A DNA stretch of 64,000 nt. It comes from Streptantibioticus ferralitis (GTDB lineage: Bacteria; Actinomycetota; Actinomycetes; Streptomycetales; Streptomycetaceae). The DNA is taken from positions 1-64,000 of the forward strand of contig NZ_JARHTQ010000031.1 in NCBI RefSeq assembly GCF_029223525.1, in the 5' to 3' direction. The translations under genes were made by a program, and so were the position numbers. The stretch's first letter is position 1. Each line of letters starts with the position of its first letter. This document shows positions 15,977 through 25,698 of this stretch, in pieces. Below the pieces are notes generated by a model that was not told where the DNA came from, did no database searches, and saw only the letters and a list, made by a program, of their open reading frames with translations.

Positions 15977-16792
15977 ATGACGCACTCCGCCCCCGCCTCC
16001 CCCAACGATGACGGCTACCTGCTCGACAACGCTCAGCCCGAGGCGGGCACCCGCTTCGATGCGCTGAGCGAGCTGTTCGACCCATCGACCTTCCGTCACA
16101 TCGAGGACCTGGGGATCTCCCCGGGCTGGCGGTGCTGGGAGGTCGGGGCGGGCGGCTCCTCGGTGGTGAGTTGGCTGGCCGAACGGGTCGGGCGGACCGG
16201 CCGGGTACTGGCGACCGATATCGACATCTCCTGGGCCTCCCGGGCGGCGGGCGGCGTCATCGAGGTGCTGCGTCACGACGTGGGCCAGGACGAGCCGCCC
16301 GAGGGCAGCTTCGACTTCGTGCACGCCCGGTTGGTGCTGGTGCATGTGGCCGATCGGGAGCAGGCTCTGCGTGCGATGGTCGGCGCGTTGCGGCCGGGCG
16401 GGTGGCTGCTGGTGGAGGACGCCGATCCGGCGCTGCAGCCGCTGATCTGCCTGGACGAGTACGGGCCCGAGCAGGCATTGGCCAACAGGCTGCGGGCCGG
16501 ATTCCGTTCGTTGCTGGCGGCCCGTGGTGCCGACCTGGCGTACGGGCGCAAGCTCCCCCGGCTGCTACGGGAGGCGGGACTGAGCGATGTCACCGCGGAC
16601 GCCTACTTCCCGATCACCTCGGCGTCCTGCGACGTCCTGGAGGCCGTGACGATCCGGCATGTGCGCGACAGGCTGGTCGCGGCAGGTCTCGCGACTGACG
16701 AGGAGATCGACCTGCACCTCGCGAACGTCACGTCGGGCCGCCTCGACCTCGCCACCTCCCCGATGATCTCCGCGTGGGGCCGCCGCCGGTAA
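15977..16792 (+). CDS. SAM-dependent class I methyltransferase
   Basis: A 271-residue protein with a Rossmann-like methyltransferase fold. Motif I is WRCWEVGAGGSSVVSWLAER, motif II ends ATDID, motif IV is FDFVHARLVLVHV and the post-motif is LRPGGWLLVEDAD. It belongs to the broad methyltransf_25/11 group; the acceptor is not deducible. The ATG at 15977 follows GAGGGAC. It stands alone between broken genes. Confidence 0.87.
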   Translation: MTHSAPASPNDDGYLLDNAQPEAGTRFDALSELFDPSTFRHIEDLGISPGWRCWEVGAGGSSVVSWLAERVGRTGRVLATDIDISWASRAAGGVIEVLRHDVGQDEPPEGSFDFVHARLVLVHVADREQALRAMVGALRPGGWLLVEDADPALQPLICLDEYGPEQALANRLRAGFRSLLAARGADLAYGRKLPRLLREAGLSDVTADAYFPITSASCDVLEAVTIRHVRDRLVAAGLATDEEIDLHLANVTSGRLDLATSPMISAWGRRR

Positions 16793-16914
16793 GGGACCAC
16801 CGTCCGCGGTACGGCAGTGGACTCCGCTGCCGTACGGGGAGGTGGGGACTGGTAGCGCACAGCGCACCGTGACTCCTTCGAACCCGGCCCCGGCGCACTT
16901 CACTCCCGAACTGC

Positions 16915-18115
16915 TCAAGCCAACTCCCGTATCACCGGAGTCAGCCACCGGCGATACGCCACCGCGTCTCCCCGCAGCGCCCGACCCACCACCACATGCC
17001 CTGCGGACACCCGCCAGCCGACCACACCGGCGACCGGCAACTCCGTCACCTGCAGCTCGAACGAACGGGCCCTACGACCGATCTCGACCTCCACAGCCCG
17101 GACGAGGTCTCCCTCACGGCCGCGGCGATCACCACGCCGCATGGCATCCGCGTCCTCACGACCCCGGGCGGAACTCCATCGCACGGCATCGGCGAAACAC
17201 GCCCGGACCAACACATCGAGTTCCCGGCCGTCCCCGAACCTTGGGTCAGGTGCGAAGAACCCCCGCTCGGGTCCCTCCTGACGCATCAACTCCCGGTCCC
17301 ACCAACGGGCCCACTGCACCGACGCCTCCGGAACGGCAAGCGGTGCAAGGCTCGGCCAGGCCTCGACCGCGGGCACCAACGGTGGCACATCGACATCCGT
17401 GGCTGGCTGCAGACCAGCAGCATCACGCACGAACAACCCGATCAGGAGACCGCGCGGAGACCCACTTCGAACCTGCCAACCAGACGATCCCGCGAATCGC
17501 ATGTGGAAAATCCTCTGCCTCTGCTGCCGTCCGGACCACCAGATTTCCAGTTCCCGAGGAGCGCGCTGACAGGCCGTCGCTCCCCGCACTCCCCATGCGG
17601 CGCGTTCCTCGGGGGGTGAAGGCCAGTGCGCGTTCCACCTGGGGCAGGGATTGCCGCACTTCGGCCGCGGTCAGTAGGAAGTTGCCGCACCAGACCGGGA
17701 GTTGGGCGGCGCGGTCCGGGCCGATCGCATGGAAGAAGGAGGAGATCGGGTACTCCTTGGAGTGGACGCAGTAGAACCCCGTGTCGGGGCCGGGCTGCCG
17801 TGCCCAGACATCGTCGGTCACCCAGAAGGGATCGTCCCCGACGCCGTAGCAGGCGTCATCGATGTGCCTGCCGGCACAGGTCAGTTCTGTGAACGAAAGC
17901 AGCGCCTGTGATTCCGGACTCCGGCGGTCAGCCCCGCCGAATGTCCGCCACCACGTCCGGTAGTCCGGCAGCGGCGCCCCCCGCCAACGCTCCCAACGCT
18001 CTTGTGCCTTCGGCTCGGCGCGTTCCGTCTCGATGGCACTCAGAAAGCGCGGTGCCAACTCCGCGATGACCACGTCCTCGTGAGCGGTGATCATCCATGC
18101 CCCGGTGAACCCCAT
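16915..18115 (-). pseudogene. Large hypothetical protein split by a +1 shift in a G6 run
   Basis: The N-terminal half (MGFTGAWMITAHEDVVIAEL onward) is open from 18115. The C-terminal half (CQRAPRELEIWWSGRQQRQR onward) is open to 16915 in the next frame. The frames meet at the G6 run 17611-17616. With five Gs the protein reads through as FTPEERAAWGV and CQRAP, giving about 400 residues. I recognize no domain. The protein is rich in Trp and Arg, has no signal peptide and is probably cytoplasmic. The precise repair at one homopolymer suggests a sequencing error or a very recent mutation. Confidence 0.75.
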
Positions 18116-18224
18116 GCGACGCACGCTACGCGGCAGCACTGACAATCGGGGGCCGCGCACTGCGGCTTCGGCCGGTTCCGGGATGCGGCCGGTGGGTGAT
18201 CGCAGTGGCGGTAGGGAGGGGGCC

Positions 18225-18566
18225 ATGACGATCACTTCTGTGGTTCTTCGGCGGCGCGTGGATGACCTTGAGTCGGCTACGGCCTTCTATGAGCGACTGA
18301 CCGGTGAGGCGGCGTCCCGGTTCCGGTTCGCCGGCCTGGAGCTGGCAGCCGTGGGCTCGTTACTGCCGTTCAGCGGGCCTGCGGAGGTAGCGGGGCGGTC
18401 CGCCAGGGCGGCGGCCGCCTTGTCCGTGGTGGATCTGGATGCCGCAGTGGCGGAGTACGCGACTTTGGGGGCCGGGGTGATCGCCGCTCCCGAGAGCACA
18501 CCGAACGGGCGCAGGGCCGTGGTGCGGCATCCGGACGGTGGGGTCTTCGAGTACGTCGGCAAGTGA
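18225..18566 (+). CDS. VOC-family (glyoxalase-fold) protein
   Basis: A 113-residue protein with the paired beta-alpha-beta-beta-beta units of the vicinal oxygen chelate fold: SVVLRRRVDDLESATAFYER in the first half, SVVDLDAAVAEYATLGAGVI and VVRHPDGGVFEYVG in the second. Such proteins include antibiotic-binding, glyoxalase and dioxygenase members; the ligand is unknown. The ATG at 18225 follows GGGAGGGG. Confidence 0.87.
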   Translation: MTITSVVLRRRVDDLESATAFYERLTGEAASRFRFAGLELAAVGSLLPFSGPAEVAGRSARAAAALSVVDLDAAVAEYATLGAGVIAAPESTPNGRRAVVRHPDGGVFEYVGK

Positions 18567-18629
18567 CCTGGAGAGAGGAGCTCCGGGGCGGTTGCGGAGG
18601 GGAAGACAGGGCTCGCTCCGGTGGATCGG

Positions 18630-21428
18630 CTAGGGAGAGTTTCCGGCGGCCCGCGCGGAGGGTGGGGGCAGTGGTTGTTCGGCCCAGATGATCTTGCCTT
18701 GGGGGGTGTAGCGGGTGCCCCACCGTTCACAGAGCTGGGCGATGAGGAACAGGCCGCGTCCGCCTTCGTCCTCGGCGGCCGCGTAGCGCAGGTGTGGTGC
18801 GGTGCTGCTGGTGTCGGCGACTTCGCAGATCAGGCTGCGGTCGCGCAGTAGGCGTACCCGGATGGGGCCGGAGGCGTGGCGGACGGCGTTGGTGATGAGT
18901 TCGCTGAGGATCAGCTCAGTGGTGAAGATCGTCTCTTCGTCCAGGTTCCACTGCGCCAGCTGCCGGGTGGCCTTGGCGCGTGCGCCGGCTACGGCGGCGG
19001 GATCGCAGGGCAGTTCCCACTCGACGATCTGGTCGGCGGGCAGGCGGCGGGTGCGGGCGACGAGTAGCGCGATGTCGTCGCTCTGGTGGGTGGGCAGTAG
19101 TGCGTCGAGCACCGCCTCGCAGGTTTGCTCGGGTGTTCGGCCGGGGTGTGCCAGGGCGGCGCTGAGGGTCTTCATGCCGGTGTCGATGTCACGTTTGCGG
19201 CTCTCGATGAGACCGTCGGTGTAGAGGGCCAGGGTGCTGGCCGGTGGCACATGTAGTTCTGCGGCCTTGAAGGGCAGGCCGCCCAGACCAAGTGGCGGCC
19301 CGGCGGGGACGTCGGGGAATTCCACAGTGCCGTCGGGGTGGACGAGGGCCGGTGGCGGGTGGCCGGCTCGGGCCAGGTTGCAGATTCCGGTGGTGGGGTC
19401 GTAGATCGCGTACAGGCAGGTGGCGCCGACGATGGCGGCTTGTTCGTCCGCGGCCGACGTCTCCTGGTCGATGCGGCTGACGAGTTCGTCCAGGTGGCCG
19501 AGCAGTTCGTCGGGCGGCAGGTCCAGGGTGGAGAAGTTCTGTACCGCTGTGCGCAGGCGGCCCATGGTGGCGGCGGCGTGCAGGCCGTGGCCGACCACGT
19601 CACCGACGACGAGGGCGACGCGGGCGCACGGTAGGGAGATGACGTCGAACCAGTCGCCGCCCACTCCTGCCTGGGCGGGCAGGTAGCGGAAGGCGATGTC
19701 GAGGGCGTTCTGTTCGGGCAGACCGTGTGGCAGCAGGCTGTGCTGCAACGTGACGGCCATGGCGTGCTCTCGCGTGAAACGGCGTGCGTTGTCGATGCAC
19801 ACGGCGGCACGGGCCGCCAGCTCCTCGGCCAGGGACAGGTCGTCCTCCTCGAAGGGGTCGCTGTCCTGAGTTCGCCAGAAGTTGACGACTCCCATCAGGA
19901 TGCCCCGAGCCTTCAGCGGAACGGTGATCATCGAGCGGAAGCCGTAGTCAAGGACCGCTTGGGTGTGCTCGACGTCCCCTGTGCGCCAGCCGGTGGAGGC
20001 CCGCAGATCGGGGACGATCACGGGGTGCCCGTCGGTGAAGCCGGTGGCTTGCGGGGTGGTTGCCGCGAAGGTGACCAGCTCGCCCGCCGGGTACAGGGGG
20101 TGGTCGTCCCGGATGCCGCTGACCGCGACACGGCGCAGCTGGGCCGCTTGGCTGCCGCTCCTCCCCACCCGGGGCTCCTCACCGCGCAGGACCGGCTCGG
20201 CCAGGTCGACGGTCGCGTAGTCGGTGAACCGCGGGGCGGCCACCTGGGCTAGCTCCTCGGCGGTCCGCTTGATGTCGAGGGACGTGCCGATGGCCATGCT
20301 CGCGTTGTACAGCAGCCTGAGACGACTGCGCGCGACCTCGGCCTTCCCGGCGAGCGCGCGTAGTTCGGTGGAGTCCCGCAGTGTGGCCACGCTGCCGCGG
20401 GGGCCGCCCCGGCGATCCGTCGGCCGGTTGTTCACCGCCAGCAGCCGGTCTCCGACAAGGAGCACCTCATCGGTGGCCACGCGTCGGGAGAGAAGCAGCT
20501 CGGCCATGCGGGGGTCCAGGTCGAGGGCGGTGACGTTGTGTCCCTCCACATCCGTGGACAAGCCCAGGAGCCGCCGCGCCTCGTCGTTGGCGAGCAGGAC
20601 CTGGCCGTCGCCGCCGACGATGACCACGCCTTCGCGCACCGCGTGCAGCACCGCGTCGTGGTGCTCGTACATCTTGGTCATCTCGGTCGGGCCGAGGCCG
20701 TGGGTCTGCCGCCGCAGCCGCCTGCTGACCAGCGCGGTTCCGCCCGTTGCCAGAGCGAGGGCGACGGCACCGGCGCCAACGACGACCGGCAGCTGCCGGT
20801 CGACCGCACTGCTCACCCCGATGGCCTTCATCCCGGCCGAGACCATGCCGATGACTTTGCCGTGGGCGTCCGTGATCGGAACAACCGCCTGGACCTCCAC
20901 GCCCAGCGGACCGTGGACGGTCTCGACGGTGGTGCGGCCGGCCTGCGACGGTGCGATGGTGCCGACGAACTTCTTCCCGATCTCCTCCGGCTTGGGGTGT
21001 GTGTAGCGGATGCCGTCGCGGTTCATCACGACGATGAAGTCGACCGCGCCCCGCTTGCGGGCGGCTTCGGTCCGTGGCTGGAGTACGGCACTCGGATTGG
21101 GGCCACGCAACGTGTTCTCCAGGCCGGGGGCGTAGGCGAACGCCTCGGCCGCAGCGAGCGAGCGGTCGCGCGCCGCTTGGAATCGGTCGCTGCGCGACTG
21201 GAGCAGTAGCGTGGTCACGGCGGCCACGACGAGCAGCAGGACGATCAGTACCTGCAGAACGAACATCTGACTGGCGACGCTGCTGATGCTCGTCACAGAC
21301 CGCACACGCCGCGTCGACGGCACCCGCAAGCCGTGGCGCCACTGTTGCCGCTCACTTCGGCTACCTGGGCGCCACCCGGCGAACCAGCGGCCCGAGAGGC
21401 CCCAAGAACGGCCCCGGATTCGGCCCAT
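18630..21428 (-). CDS. Multidomain sensor phosphatase: Cache-PAS-GAF-PP2C-HATPase
   Basis: A 932-residue membrane sensor. TM1 lies near residues 55-77, an extracellular single-Cache sensor ~80-215 (FIVVMNRDGIRYTHPKPEEI), TM2 ~222-242, PAS ~255-360, GAF ~385-540, PP2C/SpoIIE ~565-775 (AGVGGDWFDVI, GDVVGHGLHAA, LYTDGLIESR, SDDIALLV) and a C-terminal HATPase_c anti-sigma-type kinase ~790-915 (ELITNAVRHASG, DEGGRGLFLIAQL). This architecture combines a phosphatase and an anti-sigma-like kinase in one polypeptide and is common in Streptomyces. It probably sets the phosphorylation state of STAS proteins in response to an outside ligand. The first ~45 residues are basic and the start may be further in. 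Confidence 0.88.
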   Translation of the reverse strand: MGRIRGRSWGLSGRWFAGWRPGSRSERQQWRHGLRVPSTRRVRSVTSISSVASQMFVLQVLIVLLLVVAAVTTLLLQSRSDRFQAARDRSLAAAEAFAYAPGLENTLRGPNPSAVLQPRTEAARKRGAVDFIVVMNRDGIRYTHPKPEEIGKKFVGTIAPSQAGRTTVETVHGPLGVEVQAVVPITDAHGKVIGMVSAGMKAIGVSSAVDRQLPVVVGAGAVALALATGGTALVSRRLRRQTHGLGPTEMTKMYEHHDAVLHAVREGVVIVGGDGQVLLANDEARRLLGLSTDVEGHNVTALDLDPRMAELLLSRRVATDEVLLVGDRLLAVNNRPTDRRGGPRGSVATLRDSTELRALAGKAEVARSRLRLLYNASMAIGTSLDIKRTAEELAQVAAPRFTDYATVDLAEPVLRGEEPRVGRSGSQAAQLRRVAVSGIRDDHPLYPAGELVTFAATTPQATGFTDGHPVIVPDLRASTGWRTGDVEHTQAVLDYGFRSMITVPLKARGILMGVVNFWRTQDSDPFEEDDLSLAEELAARAAVCIDNARRFTREHAMAVTLQHSLLPHGLPEQNALDIAFRYLPAQAGVGGDWFDVISLPCARVALVVGDVVGHGLHAAATMGRLRTAVQNFSTLDLPPDELLGHLDELVSRIDQETSAADEQAAIVGATCLYAIYDPTTGICNLARAGHPPPALVHPDGTVEFPDVPAGPPLGLGGLPFKAAELHVPPASTLALYTDGLIESRKRDIDTGMKTLSAALAHPGRTPEQTCEAVLDALLPTHQSDDIALLVARTRRLPADQIVEWELPCDPAAVAGARAKATRQLAQWNLDEETIFTTELILSELITNAVRHASGPIRVRLLRDRSLICEVADTSSTAPHLRYAAAEDEGGRGLFLIAQLCERWGTRYTPQGKIIWAEQPLPPPSARAAGNSP

Positions 21429-21436
21429 ACCCCATA

Positions 21437-21958
21437 TCTACCCCACCCCCTTCCGCGGCGCGAACGACACGCGCTACGCACAGCGCCCGCTGTATGTCCG
21501 CAGGACCAGTCTTCCCACTCCGTCCAGGATGGGAGGAGTCGCCCCTCGGGTGTTGTCATGGACATCCGGTCGCTGTCAGGGCCCGCGACGGACAGCACAC
21601 CCGAGCGTGCGAGCTCGTGAGATCAGCCCGCGCAGGCAGGTGCGATGTGGTTGGTCCGGCTCGGTGATCACCGCGGTATCCAAGATCGCCCACGCCTAGG
21701 CACGGCTGCGAAGCGCTGCCGCGGCACTCCACCGCGGGCCGGAGCGATACCGACGAAGCGATGGGCATCGGTCCGGCGGCGCGGGGCGGAGCACGCCACG
21801 CGCGCGGCGTGACCGTCCACAAGCGACTTGCCGAAACGGCAACAAAGGTGGCCGCGCTCGCACCGCGTGCCGCATGATCCGCGTCTGAGCGGTTGCACAG
21901 CTCGGGTCAGGGCCGTACCGACCTTGGCAGATGGCGGATCGATATCCCAGGAGGATGC
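21437..21958. other. Intergenic region without a supported gene
   Basis: About 520 bp upstream of the epoxide hydrolase. The tail of an unknown coding frame (VTVHKRLAETATKVAALAP, stop near 21877) is possible but has no identifiable start or family. Confidence 0.4.
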
Positions 21959-22948
21959 ATGTCGCAGCAGGCCACGGACGCAACTCATCGTCTGGTGTCC
22001 TCTCCCGCAGGCCGGATCCACCTTGTGGAACAGGGCACCGGGCCACTGGTGTTGCTGGTGCACGGGTTCCCGGAGTCCTGGTATTCCTGGCGCCACCAGC
22101 TACCGGTGCTGGCCGCCGCCGGATATCGCGCGGTCGCCATCGATGTGCGCGGGTACGGACGCTCCTCCAAGCCCGCGGACGCGGCAGCGTACCGGATGCT
22201 CGACCTGGTGGAGGACAACGCCTCCGTGGTGCACGCGTTGGGTGAACGGTCCGCGGTGATCGTCGGCCATGACTGGGGCTCGACCATCGCGGCCAACTCC
22301 GCCCTGGTCAGGCCGGATGTCTTCCATGCGGTCGGGCTGCTCAGCGTTCCCTACGCCCCGCGAGGCGGGCCGCGGCCCAGCGAGATCTTCGCACGGATGG
22401 GCGGCGACGATGAGTTCTACGTTTCCTACTTCCAGGAACTGGGCCGGGCCGAGGCCGAGATCGAACCGGACGTCCGCGGCTGGCTCGCGGGCTTCTACGC
22501 CGCCCTGTCAGCCGATACCATGCCCGCACCCAGCGCCCCCGACCCGCACTTCGTCAGCCGGGGTGAGACGTTGCGGGACCGATTCCCCGCCGGTCGGCTG
22601 CCCGGTTGGCTCAGCGAAGACGAACTCGACGTGTACGCGGGGGAGTTCGAGCGGACCGGTATGAGCGGGGCGCTCAGCCGCTACCGGAACATGGACCGGG
22701 ACTGGGAAGACCTCGCGGAATTCGACGGCACCCCCATCACCCAGCCGTCCCTGTTCATCGGCGGCAGCCTCGACGCCTCGACCTCCTGGATGGCCGACGC
22801 GATCAACGCCTACCCAACAACCATGCCTGGCCTGCTCTCTTCGCACATCCTCGATGGCTGCGGCCATTGGATCCAGCAGGAACGTCGCGACGAGGTCAAC
22901 CAGTTGCTGATCGACTGGCTCACCGCTCTACCCACCGCGTCCGCCTGA
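21959..22948 (+). CDS. Epoxide hydrolase-like alpha/beta hydrolase
   Basis: A 329-residue protein with the epoxide hydrolase signature. VLLVHGFPESWYSWRHQ contributes the oxyanion-hole HGxP, GHDWGS holds the nucleophilic Asp, a cap domain spans ~145-250 and GCGHWIQQE contains the catalytic His. It would convert epoxides to diols, although haloalkane dehalogenase-type activity cannot be excluded from motifs alone. The ATG at 21959 has AGGAGG 4 bp upstream, a very strong site. It is cytoplasmic and monocistronic. Confidence 0.9.
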   Translation: MSQQATDATHRLVSSPAGRIHLVEQGTGPLVLLVHGFPESWYSWRHQLPVLAAAGYRAVAIDVRGYGRSSKPADAAAYRMLDLVEDNASVVHALGERSAVIVGHDWGSTIAANSALVRPDVFHAVGLLSVPYAPRGGPRPSEIFARMGGDDEFYVSYFQELGRAEAEIEPDVRGWLAGFYAALSADTMPAPSAPDPHFVSRGETLRDRFPAGRLPGWLSEDELDVYAGEFERTGMSGALSRYRNMDRDWEDLAEFDGTPITQPSLFIGGSLDASTSWMADAINAYPTTMPGLLSSHILDGCGHWIQQERRDEVNQLLIDWLTALPTASA

Positions 22949-23175
22949 GATTCCGTACCCGGCCGCACTGCCGGTGGCAGCGTCCACCTGGCCGGTGTCA
23001 CGTGCACGGCGGTCGAACGTATCGCGACAAGTGCCTGGCGCCACGCCGACCTGTCGTCTGAACAGTGTCCGCAGGTCGGTCCGGGTGCCCAGTCCGTACA
23101 ACCGTGCCACGGCCTCCATGGGCGCGTCAGATGTCTCGAGCAGCTCTCGTGCCCGGTCGATACGGGCGGGGGCCG
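22928..23175 (-). pseudogene. AraC/GlxA-type regulator, C-terminal fragment
   Basis: The frame contains IDRARELLETSDAPMEAVAR and LRTLFRRQVGVAPGTCRDTF, the double helix-turn-helix end of GlxA-like AraC regulators. The N-terminal ligand domain and first helix-turn-helix are gone. The homology ends at about 23175, exactly where a fragment of an unrelated gene begins on the other strand. Its 3' end overlaps the tail of the epoxide hydrolase gene. Confidence 0.72.
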
Positions 23176-23179
23176 GCCT

Positions 23180-23623
23180 CCCCATTGCCGAACGCCCGAG
23201 GGGTTGGCGCCCGCGTATCGCCTGCATGCTGATGTCCAGGGCATCGAGTGGGACGCATCCGCTGACGGATACCGGCTACCGACCGACGCCGAGTGGGAGC
23301 GCGCCTGTCGTGCCGGTACGGCTGGCCCACGGTACGGGCACCTCGACGAGATCGCATGGCATCGCGGCAACTCGCACGAACGGATTCACGACGTCGGCGG
23401 CAAGCCACCCGACTCGTGGGGCCTGTACGACATGCTGGGCAATGTCCGGGAGTGGTGCTGGGACATCTACGACGCCGACGTCGATGGCAGCTATCGGGTG
23501 CTACGTGGCGGTGGGTGGTTTGACGAGCGCTGGAGCTGCCGGGCCTCGGTGCGGCGCCGTAGCCATCCGACCTTCCGGATCGACGACGTGGGATTCCGCA
23601 TCGCGCGTTCCAGCTTGCGCTGA
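23180..23623 (+). pseudogene. Formylglycine-generating-enzyme-like (SUMF1) protein, C-terminal part
   Basis: The frame reads EGLAPAYRLHADVQGIEWDA, YRLPTDAEWERACRAGT, YDMLGNVREWCWDIYD, YRVLRGGGWFD and RRRSHPTFRIDDVGFRIA. These are the conserved blocks of the second half of the FGE-sulfatase domain. The N-terminal half is missing, since the homology starts at the junction with the AraC scrap near 23180. The Cys pair used by true formylglycine generators is not visible. The full-length ancestor was probably one of the many FGE-like proteins outside sulfatase maturation. Confidence 0.75.
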
Positions 23624-23772
23624 TACGCGTGCTCATGGCACCTCAGCGGACCGGTCCGAGTGATCGTCCCGGGCACCCGCCGTGGTCCTCCGCTTCACAG
23701 GCCGCACCCGACTGATTCGGCGATTCTCGGGAATCAGTTCCTCCACCGTCAGTGAAAGGAGGGCCGCGTCGT

Positions 23773-23882
23773 ATGGATGGCAGCGCCCCCCCGCACCCGC
23801 GTACATCGCCATATTGATCATTGCGGTCTTCAGCGTCGCCGGAATCATCGGCCTGATCACCAGCCACAAGGACAAGCGATAG
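23773..23882 (+). CDS. Small single-pass membrane protein (needs a C-run correction)
   Basis: A strong AAAGGAGGG site (23755-23763) precedes ATG 23773 by 9 bp. The frame opens MDGSAP and then hits a C7 run at 23785-23791. With eight Cs it continues APAYIAILIIAVFSVAGIIG, LITSHKDKR and stops at 23882. The ~36-residue product would be one hydrophobic helix with a basic end facing the cytoplasm. As written, the start and the helix are in different frames. Function unknown. Confidence 0.5.
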
Positions 23883-24064
23883 CCGTCGGGCGGCTGTTGG
23901 GAGCCGACAGTAGGTTGTTGATCATCGTCAATCCCTGGCTCTTCATCTTCCCTTGACGGCGCCCGTCGAATCACCAAACTGCCGCTGAATTAACGAGGTT
24001 TGGTGTCGCTGAGCGCGGGGATTCGTCGTGGCAGACGGTTTTCCACGGCAGAGAGGACTCGACT

Positions 24065-24265
24065 GTGCGTGCGACCAGTGCGGTGAAGGTCAGGGCGGAC
24101 CGGGCGATGGGCAACGCAAGGGAGTCGGTGGCACGCGCAGCAGCAGTGGGCAGTACGGAGATGACGACCGAGGCGCGGGTGGAGCAGGCGTGCGCAGACG
24201 CACGTGCGGCGGTCGAGGAGTTCCGCAAGTGCCTGGACGAATTCGAGTTCGCCCTCAAAAGGTAG
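24065..24265 (+). CDS. Small helical protein of unknown function
   Basis: A 66-residue frame from GTG 24065 with GAGAGGA upstream. The C-terminal half (EARVEQACADARAAVEEFRK, CLDEFEFALKR) is strongly helical and amphipathic. An internal ATG at MTTEARVE could be the true start. I recognize no family. Confidence 0.45.
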   Translation: MRATSAVKVRADRAMGNARESVARAAAVGSTEMTTEARVEQACADARAAVEEFRKCLDEFEFALKR

Positions 24266-24368
24266 CCGCGAATCGGCGCGGCTCCGCGGGGCCCGGCGCC
24301 GAAGGGGGGAGCGGCCGGAGGCTGTGTGCACGGGAGCGCGCCTCGGCGGGCGAGAGGAGGAGAGCCAG

Positions 24369-24656
24369 ATGACTGCTGACCGCCATGGCGCAGCAGTGAC
24401 CGAGGAACTGCGACATCGGGCGGGCACATTCGTCGACGGTCATGCCGGGTCGTGGGTCACCGTCGGAGACGACGGCACTTTGACGCTCGCCGGAGAACGT
24501 CAGCCCAGCCTGGTCCGGGCCGCGGCGGAATGGTTGGAGGAGGATCCCACGTACACGGTCGTGGACGTCAGGCTGGACCACCAGGCGGGCGAGCCCACCT
24601 GGACGTTGGGCCTGCGCCTTCACCACGCCGGTTCCGACGGGCCGTCGCCGACGTAG
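24369..24656 (+). CDS. Hypothetical protein, 95 residues
   Basis: A GGAGGAGAG site precedes ATG 24369. The protein reads WVTVGDDGTLTLAGERQPSL in the centre and TYTVVDVRLDHQAGEPTWTL near the end: alternating hydrophobic strands suggesting a small beta-rich domain. No signal peptide or membrane helix. Codon bias supports coding. The function cannot be assigned. Confidence 0.6.
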   Translation: MTADRHGAAVTEELRHRAGTFVDGHAGSWVTVGDDGTLTLAGERQPSLVRAAAEWLEEDPTYTVVDVRLDHQAGEPTWTLGLRLHHAGSDGPSPT

Positions 24657-24780
24657 GTATTCGGTCGGCCCTGGGCGCCTCACCACGTTGAGCTCCGGCG
24701 ATCCGCCGGGAAGGGGCTCCGGGCGATAATCTGGAACGCTCTGTGCGCATTACGGCAGGGAATTCGGATATCCGAGAGGT

Positions 24781-25194
24781 ATGGCTGAATACTTCGCACA
24801 CCATCACCACCAGCTGATCGGGGCTCGGCCCCGCTCCCACGTTGAGCAGGCGTACGAGTCCCTACAGCAACGCGCTGCGAAACCCGAGCCGCACCGCCAG
24901 TTCACCCTGGGCGTGCTGGCCGCCTACCAGTGGGCGATGGGCCGCGTCGCCGGCGCCCCGCTCACCGGTGCCCGGTGTGTCGGGGTGCCCGACCTGGAGC
25001 AGTTGACCTCTGAGATCGACACCGCAGTGGTCCAACTGGAGGACACCACGCAGCACAGTGCCACCCGCGACTTCGCACAAGGCGTTCACGACGCGCTGGT
25101 GTGGGTGTGCGGGCTCAGTGAAGACGAGGTGCTGACTCCCCCTGTCGGAGGAGCCTGGCCGGTGGGATTCGGCCACCGTCCTCGATTCCGTTGA
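24781..25194 (+). CDS. Hypothetical protein, 137 residues
   Basis: A mostly helical protein (HHHHQLIGARPRSHVEQAYE, FTLGVLAAYQWAMGRVAGAP, DFAQGVHDALVWVCGLSEDE). The ATG at 24781 follows GAGAGGT almost directly. It carries no recognizable domain and no export signal. Together with the two preceding small genes it forms a same-strand cluster of unknowns, but spacings above 100 bp argue against a tight operon. Confidence 0.6.
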   Translation: MAEYFAHHHHQLIGARPRSHVEQAYESLQQRAAKPEPHRQFTLGVLAAYQWAMGRVAGAPLTGARCVGVPDLEQLTSEIDTAVVQLEDTTQHSATRDFAQGVHDALVWVCGLSEDEVLTPPVGGAWPVGFGHRPRFR

Positions 25195-25698
25195 CCGTGT
25201 TGCCCCAAGGGCCAGGCGGGGCCGCCGCCGTGTCCGAACCGCTTCTCGACCGGACCGGCCGACGAGGCAGTCCCCGGGGCGCGGCGACGTGTACGAGGGT
25301 GAGGCGGCGAAACAGAGGCGGACGGATCGCCGGCAGAGGGAGCAGCGTGGGCACGAACAGCAGCGCGCAGGAGCGAGCGCAGCTCTCGATCGCAGCCAAG
25401 ACGATCGAGGACCTCTACACGGCTTCCGCGCCGACGACGGTGCCGCGAGCTGGGGCACTCCTTCCTGTCCCGTGCGCCAGGCGAGCGCTTTCCGTGCGGC
25501 GCTCACTCCGTTCGAGGCGATCAACGGTGCTCGGAGACGGAGTGTGGGGAGGCGTTCTCGGGCTACGTGGTCCAAGCTGCGAATAACAGAAGACAGCCGC
25601 CGAGGGCGTCCACCATCGGTGGTGCGTTGGCGTGCGGTGCTGAGGGTGAATTCGTCAGCCCGTGGTGAGTTGGACGAGCTGCGAAGGGCGACCTGGGT
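25195..25698. other. Gap with one weak small frame
   Basis: About 500 bp. A possible 79-residue frame starts at GTG 25347 behind AGAGGGAG and opens MGTNSSAQERAQLSIAAKTI, but its second half is Arg-rich and unlike real protein. Nothing else is supportable. Confidence 0.35.
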
